A model generated the notes under the pieces. It had not been told where the DNA came from. It saw only the letters and a program-made list of their open reading frames with translations, and did not search any database. Source: Siphonodentalium dalli (lineage: Eukaryota; Mollusca; Scaphopoda; Gadilida; Siphonodentaliidae). From it: a stretch of DNA of 64,000 bases. Each line of letters opens with the position of its first letter. Within the stretch, counting starts at the first letter, position 1. Location: NCBI GenBank assembly GCA_032622095.1, contig CP136065.1, forward strand, positions 111,889,195 through 111,953,194. Reading direction: 5' to 3'. Positions 42,192 through 54,300 of this stretch are shown here, one piece after another. The translations under genes were made by a program, and so were the position numbers.

Positions 42192-44249
42192 GGGTCTTCT
42201 TCTGATAGGATTATCTTGATTTGTTGAAGTTCCTGCTACAAAGACATTCGTCGATTTCTCCTCTTGTTGATTGCTGGCTGGGGAAGTGTTAAAGCAATTG
42301 TTGATTCTTAGACTTCAATTCTAAAAGTACAAAAAAATACAATAATTGCATCATCAAATTAACAAATAAATTACCATCATGCAAGCTGATCATTTGCTGT
42401 CAAAGAAAATGGCAGCAAGAAGACTATTTTCTTCATTCCTTGAAATGTGAATTGGGATTGGGAGAAATGGGAACCCTATTGCCGATGTTGGTGGCGGGAA
42501 ATAACTGTCCATATGTTATATAACGGGTCAACAATGTGGGCCAATGTCATCGTCTGGTGGCCATTGTACGAATGTGATGAGTTTGTAGAACTTGTGTAGA
42601 TTACTTTAATTGTGATGTAGCAACATCAACCATTCAATGACCGCAACAATTGGAACACAGATGGACATAAGTAAAGTTGAGAACTACATTACGAGGGAAA
42701 TCTCACTGTAAAACCCCATCTAAACTATGAATAGCGATTGCCCCAATGCAGCTTCTGATCTCTCGTTCCTAAATCTCTGAATGGCCCAGTGTTCTTGAGT
42801 CACAAGGTTTTGTCTTGGGTGTTGGAATGTGTCTGAAGCTCTTGAGTTTCAGAATACGGTTTCTTTTCCCACAATTATTTTTATATGCTGCTGTGGATCT
42901 TGCCTGGGCAATGGATGAATAATTAATATTGTGTGATCAAACATTCCAGCTGATGAAATACCCAAGGACCAAATATATGGACATTTGGTTGGGTAAATTT
43001 TGTGTGCGTTTCAATCCATGGGTGTACACCAGGACAGCTACTGGGCTTGATTGCATTGAAGGGACTAAAATCAGAGTCCACATTAGACATAGGTATCGGA
43101 ATTTAACATTTTGGAACCACGGGCAATTTTATCAGATGTATACATGAATGATTTTGGTGCTAAAACGCAAGCACTTTTGAGTCTTGCTAAACTTGATACA
43201 TGAATGTTGGAGATTAATTAGAACATTGTGTCCTTTATTCTAAATAACTAAATTATAATAGCTATCAATGTTATATTTCTGCATGAATTCATGCCCAATT
43301 ATGAATTTGTTGCAATTTTCAGTTAGAATTTGAGGTTTGTCATCGAATATGTTCAGAAGAAAGTTTGGTATATCTGCCATGTGAATAATGTGCTGTGGTG
43401 CATTGTACTTGTTTCGTACAAAATGATCTTTATGCCTCACATATGAGGTTTGTTTTTCTGACCAATGGTTAGGAATCTGTTTTGGATAATTCCTGTGTGG
43501 CAATTGGTACATGGGATGAAGTAGTATTTGACTTTGCTACCTGTAGGTGAAGAATATTTGAGGAAATTAAAAAAATTTAAATAAGCTCTAATATTTTTCA
43601 AGTGCAAAATTAACTGCTTCATCAATGGATTTAGGATTTGTTCGCATAAGAGGAATTTAAAGGTTTGGGTTGGCTAAACTATTGATAAATGTTGCAAGAA
43701 TTTGGGTCTGGATATCACAATCTTGCTTTAAATTTAGCTTTGAGGTGGACCCAATTCAAATGTCTTGAATCGTTATTTGACTTGACTAAATGTTCCTTTA
43801 AATGAAATAGGAAACTTAATTTTCTGTAGTTTGTAAAGCTAATTTCACAATTTTGAGTCTTCAGTTATTAAACATGCATAACTTTCTAATAATCTAATCC
43901 ACGACCCAAATAAATGTAATCCACTGTTAAAAGTAGAGCTGCCACGATTATTGATTAATCGTACATATGACTGCAATATAAGACTTTTCAAAATGTGTCT
44001 GGTAAGGTGAGTTATAATTCAACAACTGACTGCTGTTTGTGTCGGGTGTCTATTATTGTCAGGACAACAAATTCACGATGGAAAATGGTTACTTTGAGTT
44101 ATGAATAAGTTGTGGCGCGATTTGTGTAACTTGTTTATTGTGGTCTAAAAACAGTTTGGACAGACACCGAAGATGAAATTGATTAAAATATTCTGCAATA
44201 TTTTTCAACGAATTAAATTTTGTTTGTATATTATTGTTGAAATTAAGTG
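42192..44249. other. Decayed, partly inverted copies of the downstream satellite
   Basis: Blocks of the 44.3-53.8 kb repeat family appear here: GGATGAATAATTAATATTGTG near 42912, AAATATATGGACATTTGGT near 42971, and an inverted block (43240-43560) whose reverse complement matches the TTATCCAAAACAAATTCCTA region near 50155. A hAT-like start (TAGAGCTGCCACGATTATTG) lies at 43935. No gene is recognised. Confidence 0.55.
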
Positions 44250-46715
44250 AAGATGTATATGCTGTTTAAAATTACAGGATTAATTAATGCATGACCACAC
44301 ATAGGTGTTATAGGTACAAATACGTCTGCCATCATAAATAATAAAGAGTAGGACGACTAATTTGGATTCAGTTAAAAAAGAAAAGTTACGAGATTTAAAG
44401 CATTGAGTAAAAGGAATGCCTTAAATTGAGACGGAGCCAAATGTACAAGCAAATAACAGATTACTCACCAATTGTTACAGAATCGTGATGGAATTACAGT
44501 TTATAAACAATGGACGTGCATATCTGGCATCCTCGGTCATCGTTTCTTTGTCATTCAAGTCTGTATCATTCAAGTTCTGTGCTCTTTGGCCTGTGAGATC
44601 TGTGTCTGTTCTTGTATTTGATCTTTCAACTGTGTGATGCGTTTCTTTTCTTGTCTGTCAGCTTGAATGTCTTGATTACACCATATTAATTATTCATCCT
44701 CTGCCAAGTTCCACAGCAGCATAACGGCATATCATGTCATTCAATCAATAGTCACAAGACGATCATTTCGGTCCATGTTAACTTATTCTGTAACAACTTG
44801 TAATGGTGACTTAGGATTGAACTGTGTCTGTTGATCTTCTGAGTACATCATGCGAGTTAGCAATTTATAAAAGTTATGACTCTTTATTCAGCAATTTGTG
44901 AGAGTTACAGTTCTCTTCTGTAGCAAATTGTTAACGAGTTTATACATGTATCTCTATCTGTCAGCCATTCTGTCACTGTTGGGTTTCTTTTTGTTCTTGT
45001 CTGTCTGACTTCTCGCTGGGTGATGTCTTCTCTGCTCTTGGTACCATTACAAGTTGTTACAGAATAGGTTAACATGGACCGATGTGTTCGTCTGGTGGAT
45101 ATAATATGAACGACATAATGCTATTATGCTGCTGTGGAACTGGGCAGAGGATGAATAATTAATATGGTGTAATCAAGACATTCCAACTGACCGAATACCT
45201 GAGGAAATTTAGAACGTAAATTTTGCATGTGTATCAAGTTCTCCCCCGTGCGTTCCCCAGGACTGCTACCGGTAGGTGTGGCATTATGCATCACATACAT
45301 GAAAAGACATGCCAATATGGATTAGTAAATTAGCCCCTAATTTAAGCCAACATTCTGAACATGTACGGTAAAAACTTTAAAAAATACATTCCAAATTGTT
45401 TTCATGGAACAATATTTATATTTATACATTTTTATCATTTATACAATACAACAGTGCACTATAGCCAGCCTTGTCAAAATGACTAGCACTGAAATTCACC
45501 TATTTCCACCCAAAGCAATACTGTTGGCGATTCCTTAAATAAGAACCATAACATGCTCACAATTATGCAGAATTTAATTTTTAGACTGGCCCATCTTCTG
45601 AAAGTTTGGCGATTCTTTCTGTTCAGAAAATGATCTTTAACTCTTTGATGGTCTTCAAAAAACTACAAGGAAAATAAAATACAATGAGAAATTTCATTAC
45701 CGAATCAAGAATTAACATATATTAGCTGTATTTTGCACCGACAACGCGTACTATGGGTCGATTAAAATGACACTTGTGCATTGAATGAGATTGCTGTACA
45801 TATGCGGCCAAGATTTGGTCTCTGCCTCCACAATGCCCCCTATAAACAATGCAGGGAAAGTGTAAAATCTTCATCGGGCTACGGCAAGTTCCGACTGTTT
45901 GTTTATACACAAAGTTTCTATAACATTTTTTGCTTTTATTTACATAACACGTACAGCATACAAATTTGACAATAACATACTATTTACGTGTTATTTATGA
46001 TTGGGATAAGAGCAATGCTTGTCTATATTTTAATACTCTTTCTATTTATGGCGAAATTAACTGATGTTACCATTTTAACAGCAATATACCCCATAGCGAA
46101 GGCCATCCGTATCTTTAAAGTGTGTGAACTCCACATACTATACATATATGGCTATGCAGTACATTGTTGACCACGTTTTCACATGCTATAAACTAATTTA
46201 TGTTTCCGGTTAACTCTATGTACCATTACAAGTTGTTGCATAATAGGTTAGCATGGGCCGATGTGATAAGCTGGTGGCTATTATATGACGGACATGATTA
46301 TACCATTAGTCTGCTATGGAACTGGGCAGAAGATTATCGATAATTAATATTGTGTAATCAAGACATTCCAGCTGACCAAATATGCAAGAATAAAATAGAT
46401 GGATATTTAATAGGTAAATTACAAATGTATATTTTCCCCCCTATGTTGACCTATTATTAGAGCTGGGCGGTTTTGCGGTTTTTACCGTAAGTTCGGTGTT
46501 TCCTCCACCACTAAAAACCGAACCGAACATTTAGAAGAAAACCGTCATCGGCGATCTTTCTTGGTTGACTACTGACCGTATTTCACCGGTCAGCGGGGCG
46601 GTCGGAAATTATACTCGCCGGTCCGCCGGAAGTTATTAATCGACTTCCGTTTTCAAGGGAGATAGGTGACTCGAAAAAATCAACTCGTCTCGACAACGAT
46701 GTCATAATTCTCATA

Positions 46716-48782
46716 ATGTTGAGTACGAAAAGCAAATGGCTACGATTTTTCAATAAAAAAAATAATAAACTTTCATCTTGTAAATTATGTATCAAAGAAA
46801 TATCGGCGGAGCACGGAAACACGTCAAACTTGCGGTCACATATCCAAAGAAAACACAAAAAAGAATTCGTTGAGATACAAACTGAAATTGAAAGCGAGAG
46901 TCAGCTTCAAGTTGAAAAGACCGCCACTTCTTCTGGGCTTATATGTAGAAAACGGAAATCTGAATCTGTTGTAACTGATAGTAGAGAAACGAAACAAGGA
47001 AGAATAACTGGATATTTGGGATCACATGGTATTTGGGATAAGAAAGATGCCAGAAGATTGCAATCAGACAATCTCATAGTACAAATGATTTGTCTAGATT
47101 ATCAACCTATGTCAATCGTAGAAGATGAAGGATTCCTCAAGCTTATAAATTATCTTCAGCCATGTTATAAGCCACCAACAAGACGTGAATTGCGATCAGT
47201 TCTCATCCCAGGAATGTACCAAACAAAAAAAGCAGAAATTCTCGAGGAGCTAAAGCAAGCAGAATTCTTTGGATTAACTACTGACCATTGGACTTCCAGA
47301 GCGAATGACGCATATATGGCCATAACATGCAATTTTCTCAATTCTGATTTTGAACTGAAGGATTATTGTCTCGCCATTACTCATACCCCAGACTCACATA
47401 CAGCTGTTAATATATCGACGGATTTAACAAATTGTGTTGAAAACTGGATAAGGGACAAAGGGAAAAAATGCAAAGTGTATGTGGTTTCGGATAATGCTTC
47501 CAATATGGTCGCTGCTGCAAAATTATTGCCATCTCATTTCACAACTCTGCGCCGTTTCGCACATACCCTCCAACTTGTAATTAAAGACAGTCTTAAAAAG
47601 TTTCCTGCCACTCAGAAAATAATAGCGAAGTGTAAAACTATTGTGACATATTATCATCATAGTTCTCAAGCCACACATAAACTCAAAGAAATGCAAAGAA
47701 CAATGGGGTTGAAGGAACATAAGCTAAAAACAGAGTGTGAAACCCGATGGAACTCGACGTACTATATGATGGAAAGATTAGTACAAGAAAAAGAACCTCT
47801 GTCTGCAGTAATTGCATCCATCGCTAAATTGCCAAATCTTAATGCATTTTAATGGAAAACGGCAGCTGAATATGTCAAGGCATTGAAACCTCTGGAAAAT
47901 GCAACAACAATGCTCTCGTCTGCAAAGTTTGCCACCACATCCATGATCATACCAGTTCTGAACACTGTCGTAGATGAACTGTCCTGTTCTGTATTGAATG
48001 ACTTTGGCAAAACTGTAACAAGTAACATCAATAGCAGGTGGCCTGACTATGAGAAAAATGCACTATATGCTGTTTCAACATGTATTGATCCCAGATTTAA
48101 ACTACATGCCTTTTCATGTGACAATCTGAAATGTACTGCCAGACAAATGTTGTTAGACCAACTGTTTTCACACTGTAACAAAGACACCAAACTTGTGACC
48201 AAAGATAAAGAGACATGTTCAGAATCAGAGGAAAATGTTGACTCTGTTGAGGAAGTTCAAATAACTCATGCTACTCCATCTACTTCCTCCACAGTCTCAG
48301 TATCAGAAAAGGGTAAAGAGGAGACAGTTCCTAAGCATGATTTATGGGCTACGTTAAAAAAAAAAGTGGCGAAGAAAAAGGAGCCAACGAAAGGAGATGA
48401 AGATGAACTTAGAGCAGTGCTACTGTTTGAAACTGACCATTACCTTGAAGAAGATCCCATTGAACCAACAGATTGCCCGTTCAGTTGGTGGCAGAACAAT
48501 AAAAGACAATACAAACATCTTGCAGACTTTGCCAGGTCTCTGTTGTTCATTCCTGGAACATCTGTTCCCAGTGAAAGGATTTTTAGTAAATCAGGCTTAG
48601 TTCTGTCAGACAGAAGATGCAGCTTGAAGCCTATTCACGCAGAAATGCTTGTATTCCTAAATCATAATTTGAGATGTTGTTCCATTTGGAAATTGGAATA
48701 CAAGCATTTCTGCATCAATAGGCTTCAATACTCAATAGGCTTCAAGCCTTCAAGCTGCTATTGTTGTCAATTTGTTGAATGA
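46716..48782 (+). pseudogene. hAT transposase (BED finger, DDE, dimerisation domain)
   Basis: Two parts share one frame and are separated only by a TAA at 47850-47852 after residue 378. Domains: BED-type zinc finger at residues 5-50 (CKLC and HIQRKH ligands), a Lys/Ser linker, DDE core with first Asp in GLTTDHWTS (about residue 188), second Asp in VVSDNASNM (about residue 257) and CETRWNSTYYM, then the third acidic residue and hAT C-terminal dimerisation domain with PSERIFSKSGLVLSDRR (about 48567-48617). It would excise and reinsert the element as an oligomer. The last 35 codons are not hAT sequence: they read back through an inverted copy of the gene end (see 48617-48765). The start ATG at 46716 fits the usual distance to the BED finger. 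Confidence 0.93.
48617..48765. repeat. Inverted duplication at the transposase 3' end
   Basis: GCAGAAATGCTTGTATTCC (48638-48656) recurs inverted as GGAATACAAGCATTTCTGC (48697-48715 approx.), and GCAGCTTGAAGCCTATT recurs inverted as AATAGGCTTC...CTTCAAGCTGC, partly twice. The arms are about 40 bases with a 30-base loop. Confidence 0.85.
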
Positions 48783-49147
48783 ACTTGAATCATCATTCAT
48801 CATGATATCAATGTGAATTATGCGACCCAAATGAAAATATTCATTTAGTTTAAGACTTTAAGTTAATGAACTGCAGTTAAACAGTGTTACAATATATTTT
48901 AATTTGTTTTAAGTTTAAGTTTATTTTTTGTTGTTATTACAGAATCATATTTTTAGTTCTGTTTGCTTTATTTTTACATGATTTTGAATAAATTTAATTA
49001 TTTTATGAAAACAGTTATCAATTCCCATTTGTTCAAGCCTTGTTAGGAAAATTACCGAAATCGAAACCGAACCGAGGTTTTTCTTAGTAAAAAACCGAAA
49101 TTGAAAACCGAGCCTGAAAAAAAAAAACGCCCAGCTCTACCTATTAT

Positions 49148-49220
49148 GTAACAGATTACTCACTAATTGTTGCAGAATGGAAATGGAAATACAGATTGGT
49201 GATGGAATTAAGAGCAGATA
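49148..49220. repeat. Remainder of satellite unit 1 after the hAT element
   Basis: GTAACAGATTACTCACTAATTG continues the unit sequence interrupted at 46449; the same text appears in other units (44456). Confidence 0.75.
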
Positions 49221-50444
49221 AACAATGGACGTGCAGATCCGGCATCCTCAGTCATCGTTTCTTTATCATTTGAGTCTGTATCATGTTTCGGTGTTCTTTG
49301 GCCTGTGAGATCTGTCTGTTTCCGTCTGATCTTTGAACTGTGTGATCCATTTCTTTTCCCCCCCGTCTCTCAGCTGGAATGTCTTGATCTGATCACACAA
49401 TATTAATTATTCATCCTCCGTTCAGTTCCACAGCAGCATAACCACATAATCATGTCATTCATATAATAGCCACCAGACAATAACATTCAGCCCATGTTAA
49501 CTTATTCTGTAACAACTTGTAATGGTAAGTTAGGATTGAACTGTGTCTGTTGATCTTCTGAGTACATCATGCGAGTTAGCAATTTATAAAAGTTAGGACT
49601 CTTTATTCAGCAATTTATGAGAGTTACAGTTCTCTTCTGTAGCAATTTGTTAGAGTTTATATACATGTATCTCTGTCAGCCATTCTGTCACTGTTAGTTT
49701 CTTTTTTTTCTTGTCTTGTCAGTCCGACTTCTCACCTTGTCACGTGTTCTCTGCTCTTGTACCATTACAAGTTGTTACATAATAGGTTAACATGAGCTCA
49801 TGTGATCGTCTGGTGGCTATTGTATGAATGACATGATTATGCCGTTAGTCTGCTATGGAACTGGGCAGAAGATGAATAATTAATATGGTGTAATAAAGAC
49901 ATTCCAGCCAGCTGACCAAATACCCAAGGATAAAATATATGGACATTTAGTAGGTAAAATATGCATGTGTATCTTAGTCCCAGAGGTTCCCCAGGATGAA
50001 GTAGTTGCAAAAATTATTAGAGCCTATTTTAAATTTCCGTCTAGTTACCAGAATCCCTGAAAGATAGATTATTCACAGAAACATTCTTCACCTACATGCA
50101 GCGAAGTCAAATTTTATTCTACATCCTCCAAGTATAAATTTTCACATTGAATTATCCAAAACAAATTCCTAAACCATTGTCAGAAAAATTATCCAAAACA
50201 AATATTCTGTATGAATTTACAGGATTAATCAGCACATGACCACAAGTACGTATGTCTGCCATTATAAATAATATAGGCCATAGTAGGCCAACTAATTTGG
50301 ATTAAGTTGAAAAATGAAAGTTAATCGATATTTAAATTAATGATGAGTAAAAGATTTAAATGCCTTAAATTGAGACCGAGCCAAATATACAAGCGAATAA
50401 CAGATTACTCGCCGATCGTTTAGGAATGATGATGGAATTATAAA

Positions 50445-51412
50445 TAAAAGGTCGCAGACCACATGTCCCCCGACTCGAGTGGTAAACTTCATGATTGGAA
50501 TTGTTAGAAGGATACTATTTGCAACAATGTTATACAGTATATAGATGTTGCAAACCACCGCAAAATTTCTTGGACAAAACAACCCGATGAACAAACGCAT
50601 GCAAACGCGAAAAAATGATATTTTTGTATTAGCTATATAGATGTTGCATATCACCAACATGTTAGGAACAATATCCCAAAGTTTCAAATCTCTACATTTA
50701 AAACTGTAGGTGGAGTTGATTACACCATGAAGGTACCCAATCTCATCCAAAAGGCAAAAATGTTCCAAATTTTCTAAGTCGAAAACCCCCCAACAATATG
50801 GAAAAAATGATATTTTTGATTAGCTATATAGATGTTGCAAATCACCAACATGTTAGGAACAATATCCCAGAGTTTCAAATCTCTACATTTAAAACTGTAG
50901 GAGGAGTTGATTACACCATGAAGGTACCCAATCTCATCCAAAAGGCAAAAATGTTCCAAATTTTCTAAGTGGAAAACCCCCCCCAAAAATATGGAAAAAA
51001 TGATATTTTTGATTAGCTATATAGATGTTGCAAATCACCAACATGTTAGGAACAATATCCCAGAGTTTCAAATCTCTACATTTAAAACTGTAGGAGGAGT
51101 TGATTACACCATGAAGGTACCCAATCTCATCCAAAAGGCAAAAATGTTCCAAATTTTCTAAGTCGAAAACCCCCCCAAAAATATGGAAAAATTTATATTT
51201 TTGATTAGCTATATAGATGTTGCAAATCACCAACATGTTAGGAACAATATCCCAGAGTTTCAAATCTCTACGTTTAAAACTGTAGGAGGAGTTGATTACA
51301 CCATGAAGGTACCCAATCTCGGACGCACGGACACACGGACGCACGGACGCACGGACGCACGGACGGACGAGGGTCATTACTATAGTCCTCCGACGGAAAC
51401 GTCGGGGGACAA
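50445..51412. mobile_element. 968-bp insertion containing a 192-bp tandem repeat
   Basis: Unit 3 of the satellite reads GAATTATAAACAATGGATG (52617-52635), while here the same flanks are split: GAATTATAAA ends at 50444 and CAATGGATG begins at 51413. The inserted part carries GTCCCCCGAC (50465-50474) near its left end and the inverted GTCGGGGGAC (51401-51410) at its right end. Inside are almost four copies of a 192-bp unit (starts near 50605, 50796, 50989, 51181) with GTAGGAGGAGTTGATTACAC, followed by a CGGACGCA microsatellite (51321-51369) and a hairpin TCCGACGGAAACGTCGG. Open frames across it are by-products. A related decayed copy is at 61860-62115. Confidence 0.88.
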
Positions 51413-53344
51413 CAATGGATGTGCAGATCCTGAGTCCTCTGTCATTGTTTCTATGTCATTCAAATCTGTATCATTCTGTTATCTTTGACCTGTGTGATCG
51501 GAGTTCATGTCTGATCTTTGACCTGTGTGAACTTGTTTCTTTTTCTGTCGGTCAGCTGGAATGTCTTGATACACAATATTAAATGTCCATCCTCTGCCCA
51601 GTTCCACAGCACAATCATGTCATTCAATCAATAGTCACCAGACGATAATTTCGGTCCATGTTAACTTATTCTGTAACAACTTGTAATGGTGAGTTAGGAT
51701 TGAACTGTGTCTGTTGATCTTCTGAGTACATCATGCGAGTTAGCAATTTATAAAAGTTATGACTCTTTATTCAGCAATTTATGAGAGTTGCAGTTCTCTT
51801 CTGTAGCAATTTGTTAGGGTTTATATACATGTATCTCTATCTGTCAGCCATTCTGTCACTGTTAGTTTCTTTTTTTTTCTTGTCTTGTCAGTCTGACTTC
51901 TCACCTTGTCACGTGTTCTCTACTCTTGTACCATTACAAGTTGTTACATAATAGGTTAACATGAGCTCATGTGATCGTCTGGTGGCTATTGTATGAATGA
52001 CATGATTATGCCGTTAGTCTGCTATGGAACTGGGCAGAAGATGAATAATTAATATGGTGTAATAAAGACATTCCAGCCAGCTGACCAAATACCTAAGGAT
52101 AAAATATATGGACATTTAATAGTAGGTAAAATATGCATGTGTATCTTAGTCCCAGAGGTTCCCCAGGACTACTACTGATGAAGTAGTTGCAAAAATTAAT
52201 AGAGCATATTTTAAATTTCCGTCTAGTTACCAGAATCCCTGAAAGATGGAGATTATTCACAGAAACATTCTTCACCTACATGCAGCGAAGTCAAATTTTA
52301 TTCTACATCCTCCAAGTATCAATTTTCACATTGAATTATCCAAAACAAATTCCTAAACCATTCTCAGAAAAATTATCCAAAACAAATATGCTGTATGAAA
52401 TTACAGGATTAATCAGCACATGACCACAAGTACGTATGTCTGCCATTATAAATAATATAGGCCATAGTAGGCCAACTAATTTGGATTAAGTTGAAAAATG
52501 AAAGTTAATCGATATTTAAATTAATGATTAGTAAAAGATTTAAACGCCTTAAATTGAGACCGAGCCAAATATACAAGCGAATAACAGATTACTCGCCGAT
52601 CGTTTAGGAATGATGATGGAATTATAAACAATGGATGTGCAGATCCTGAGTCCTCTGTCATTGTTTCTATGTCATTCAAATCTGTATCATTCTGTTATCT
52701 TTGACCTGTGTGATCGGAGTTCATGTCTGATCTTTGACCTGTGTGAACTTGTTTTTTTTTGTCGGTCAGCTGGAATGTCTTGATTACACAATATTAAATG
52801 TCCATCCTCTGCCCAGTTCCACAGCACAATCATGTCATTCAATCAATAGTCACCAGACGATAATTTCGGTCCATGTTAACTTATTCTGTAACAACTTGTA
52901 ATGGTGAGTTAGGATTGAACTGTGTCTGTTGATCTTCTGAGTACATCATGCGAGTTAGCAATTTTTATAAAAGTTATGACTCTTTATTCAGAAATTTGTG
53001 AGAGTTGCAGTTCTCTTCTGTAGCAATTTGTTAAAGTGTTTATATTTCTCTTATATCTGTCATGTATTCTGTTATTTTTCTGGTCTTGTCTGTCCGACTT
53101 CTCACTGCGTGACGTTTTCTCTGCGCTCCGTACCATTACATGTTGTTATATATGGGCCGATGTGACATTCTGGTAGCTATTCTATGATTGACATGATTAT
53201 GCTGCCGATTCAATGGGCAGAGGATGAATAATTAATATGATGTAATCAGAATCTGACATTTCAGCTGTCTAATACCCAAGGATCAAATATATGGACATTT
53301 AATCGATTTAGAAGGTAAATTCTGCAATTGATCCAGTTCCCATC

Positions 53345-53370
53345 CAATCCCCCCCCCCCCCCCCCCGAGG
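53345..53370 (+). repeat. Poly-C tract
   Basis: About 17 Cs in satellite unit 4 where other units have CCCC or CCCCAG at the corresponding place (45241, 49979). Length may be unreliable. Confidence 0.7.
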
Positions 53371-54061
53371 GTTCCCCAGGGCTGCTACCAGGAGGTGTGG
53401 TATTATGTATCGCATGTGCATGCAGCCAACTGCCAATATATACTAGTAAACTAGCCCCTAATTTAAGCCCACATTTTGAACAGAACATTTCCAGTAAAAA
53501 CTTTTAAAAATACATTCAAAATTGTGTTTGTGTTTACAATATTTATACATTGTTTATTATTTATTCAATTCAACTAGTCAAAATGTTGAGTACTGAATTT
53601 GACCCTATTTCCACTCATGACTGCCAAAGCAACACTGTCTCCGATTCCTTAAGAACATAGATACTTTTTAAGTTCTGGATATACAATGAACATAACATAC
53701 TCACAATTATGCAGAATTTAATTTTTAGACTGGCCCATCTGAAAGTCGATTCCTTCTGTTCAGAAAATAACCTAGCTCTTTGAGGGTCTTACAAACTGTA
53801 CAAGGATAATAAATGAGAAATTTCAGAACAAAAATAGGTTGAAACTGTTCCGATAGTTTCATTTTCCAACATGTAATTACCATGAAATATTGCAGGACCC
53901 AATTTTTTTTCATCAGGCAATAAAAAAGATTGTATCTTTCTGCTAAAGGAGTGAAAAAACTTGTGTTGTGTGGAAAGTATTACTTGTATACAATGGAGAT
54001 AAACATTAAGACTGAATAAAAGATCAAACTTGCTTTATGCTTAAGTGTGTGTTATAATGGT

Positions 54062-54300
54062 TGTTTGCTGCAAGTTAGCGGCAAATATGCGGCATGTTTG
54101 CAGCAAATGGTTTGTTTGCAGAAAGTCAATTGCACATATTCGCAGATCTTTGCCGCAAACTTTTTGTTTGCTGCAACTTTGCAGTAAATTTAGTTTGTTT
54201 GCTGCAACTTTGCAGAAAATTTAAATTCAAAGCAAACCATTTCCGATAAGTTCACAGTAAATTTTAGATTAGTTTCAAGTTTGCGGTAAGTGTGCTGGAA
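54062..54300. repeat. Left cluster of TTTGC-GCAAA palindromic motifs
   Basis: Begins TGTTTGCTGCAAGTTAGCGG and is dense in short TTTGCNGCAAA-type motifs. The same motif family, in opposite orientation, ends at 57816 (GCGGCAAACA). The two clusters may be the ends of one 3.76-kb foldback transposon (54062-57816), but no target duplication is visible. Confidence 0.5.

Larger units (their letters stand above)
46458..49139 (+). mobile_element. hAT transposon, complete, single-stop transposase
   Basis: Ends are inverted: TAGAGCTGGGCG at 46458 and CGCCCAGCTCTA ending at 49139. The 8 bases CCTATTAT are duplicated exactly on both sides (46450-46457, 49140-49147), the hallmark of hAT insertion. The 2682-bp element carries one transposase gene. 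Subterminal regions repeat AAAACCG/CGGTTTT motifs (46473-46545 and 49055-49112), likely transposase binding sites. It is inserted in unit 1 of the satellite array. Perfect target duplication and a near-intact gene suggest recent insertion. Confidence 0.96.
44250..53800. repeat. Satellite-like array of about 1.2-kb foldback units
   Basis: Units can be marked by AACAATGGAYGTGCA at 44506, 49221, 51411 and 52627. Units 3 (1216 bp) and 2 (1222 bp after removing an insertion) agree in length; unit 1 is split by a hAT element and has additional sequence shared with the end of unit 4 (TAGCCCCTAATTTAAGCC at 45329 and 53451). Each unit contains a foldback: for example CCATGTTAACTTATTCTGTAAC...AATGG (44773-44805) faces ACCATTACAAGTTGTTACAG (45043-45062), arms about 160-180 bases, spacer about 220. 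The spacer includes CTTCTGAGTACATCATGCGA in all four units. No coding content. Confidence 0.88.

Noticed and set aside
43240-43512. Minus-strand ORF of 90 codons
   Set aside because: It lies in an inverted, decayed copy of the 44-54 kb satellite family, whose other copies are non-coding.
50934-51488. Overlapping ORFs on both strands (50934-51377 minus, 51183-51488 plus)
   Set aside because: They are open frames of the 192-bp tandem repeat and its CGGACGCA microsatellite.
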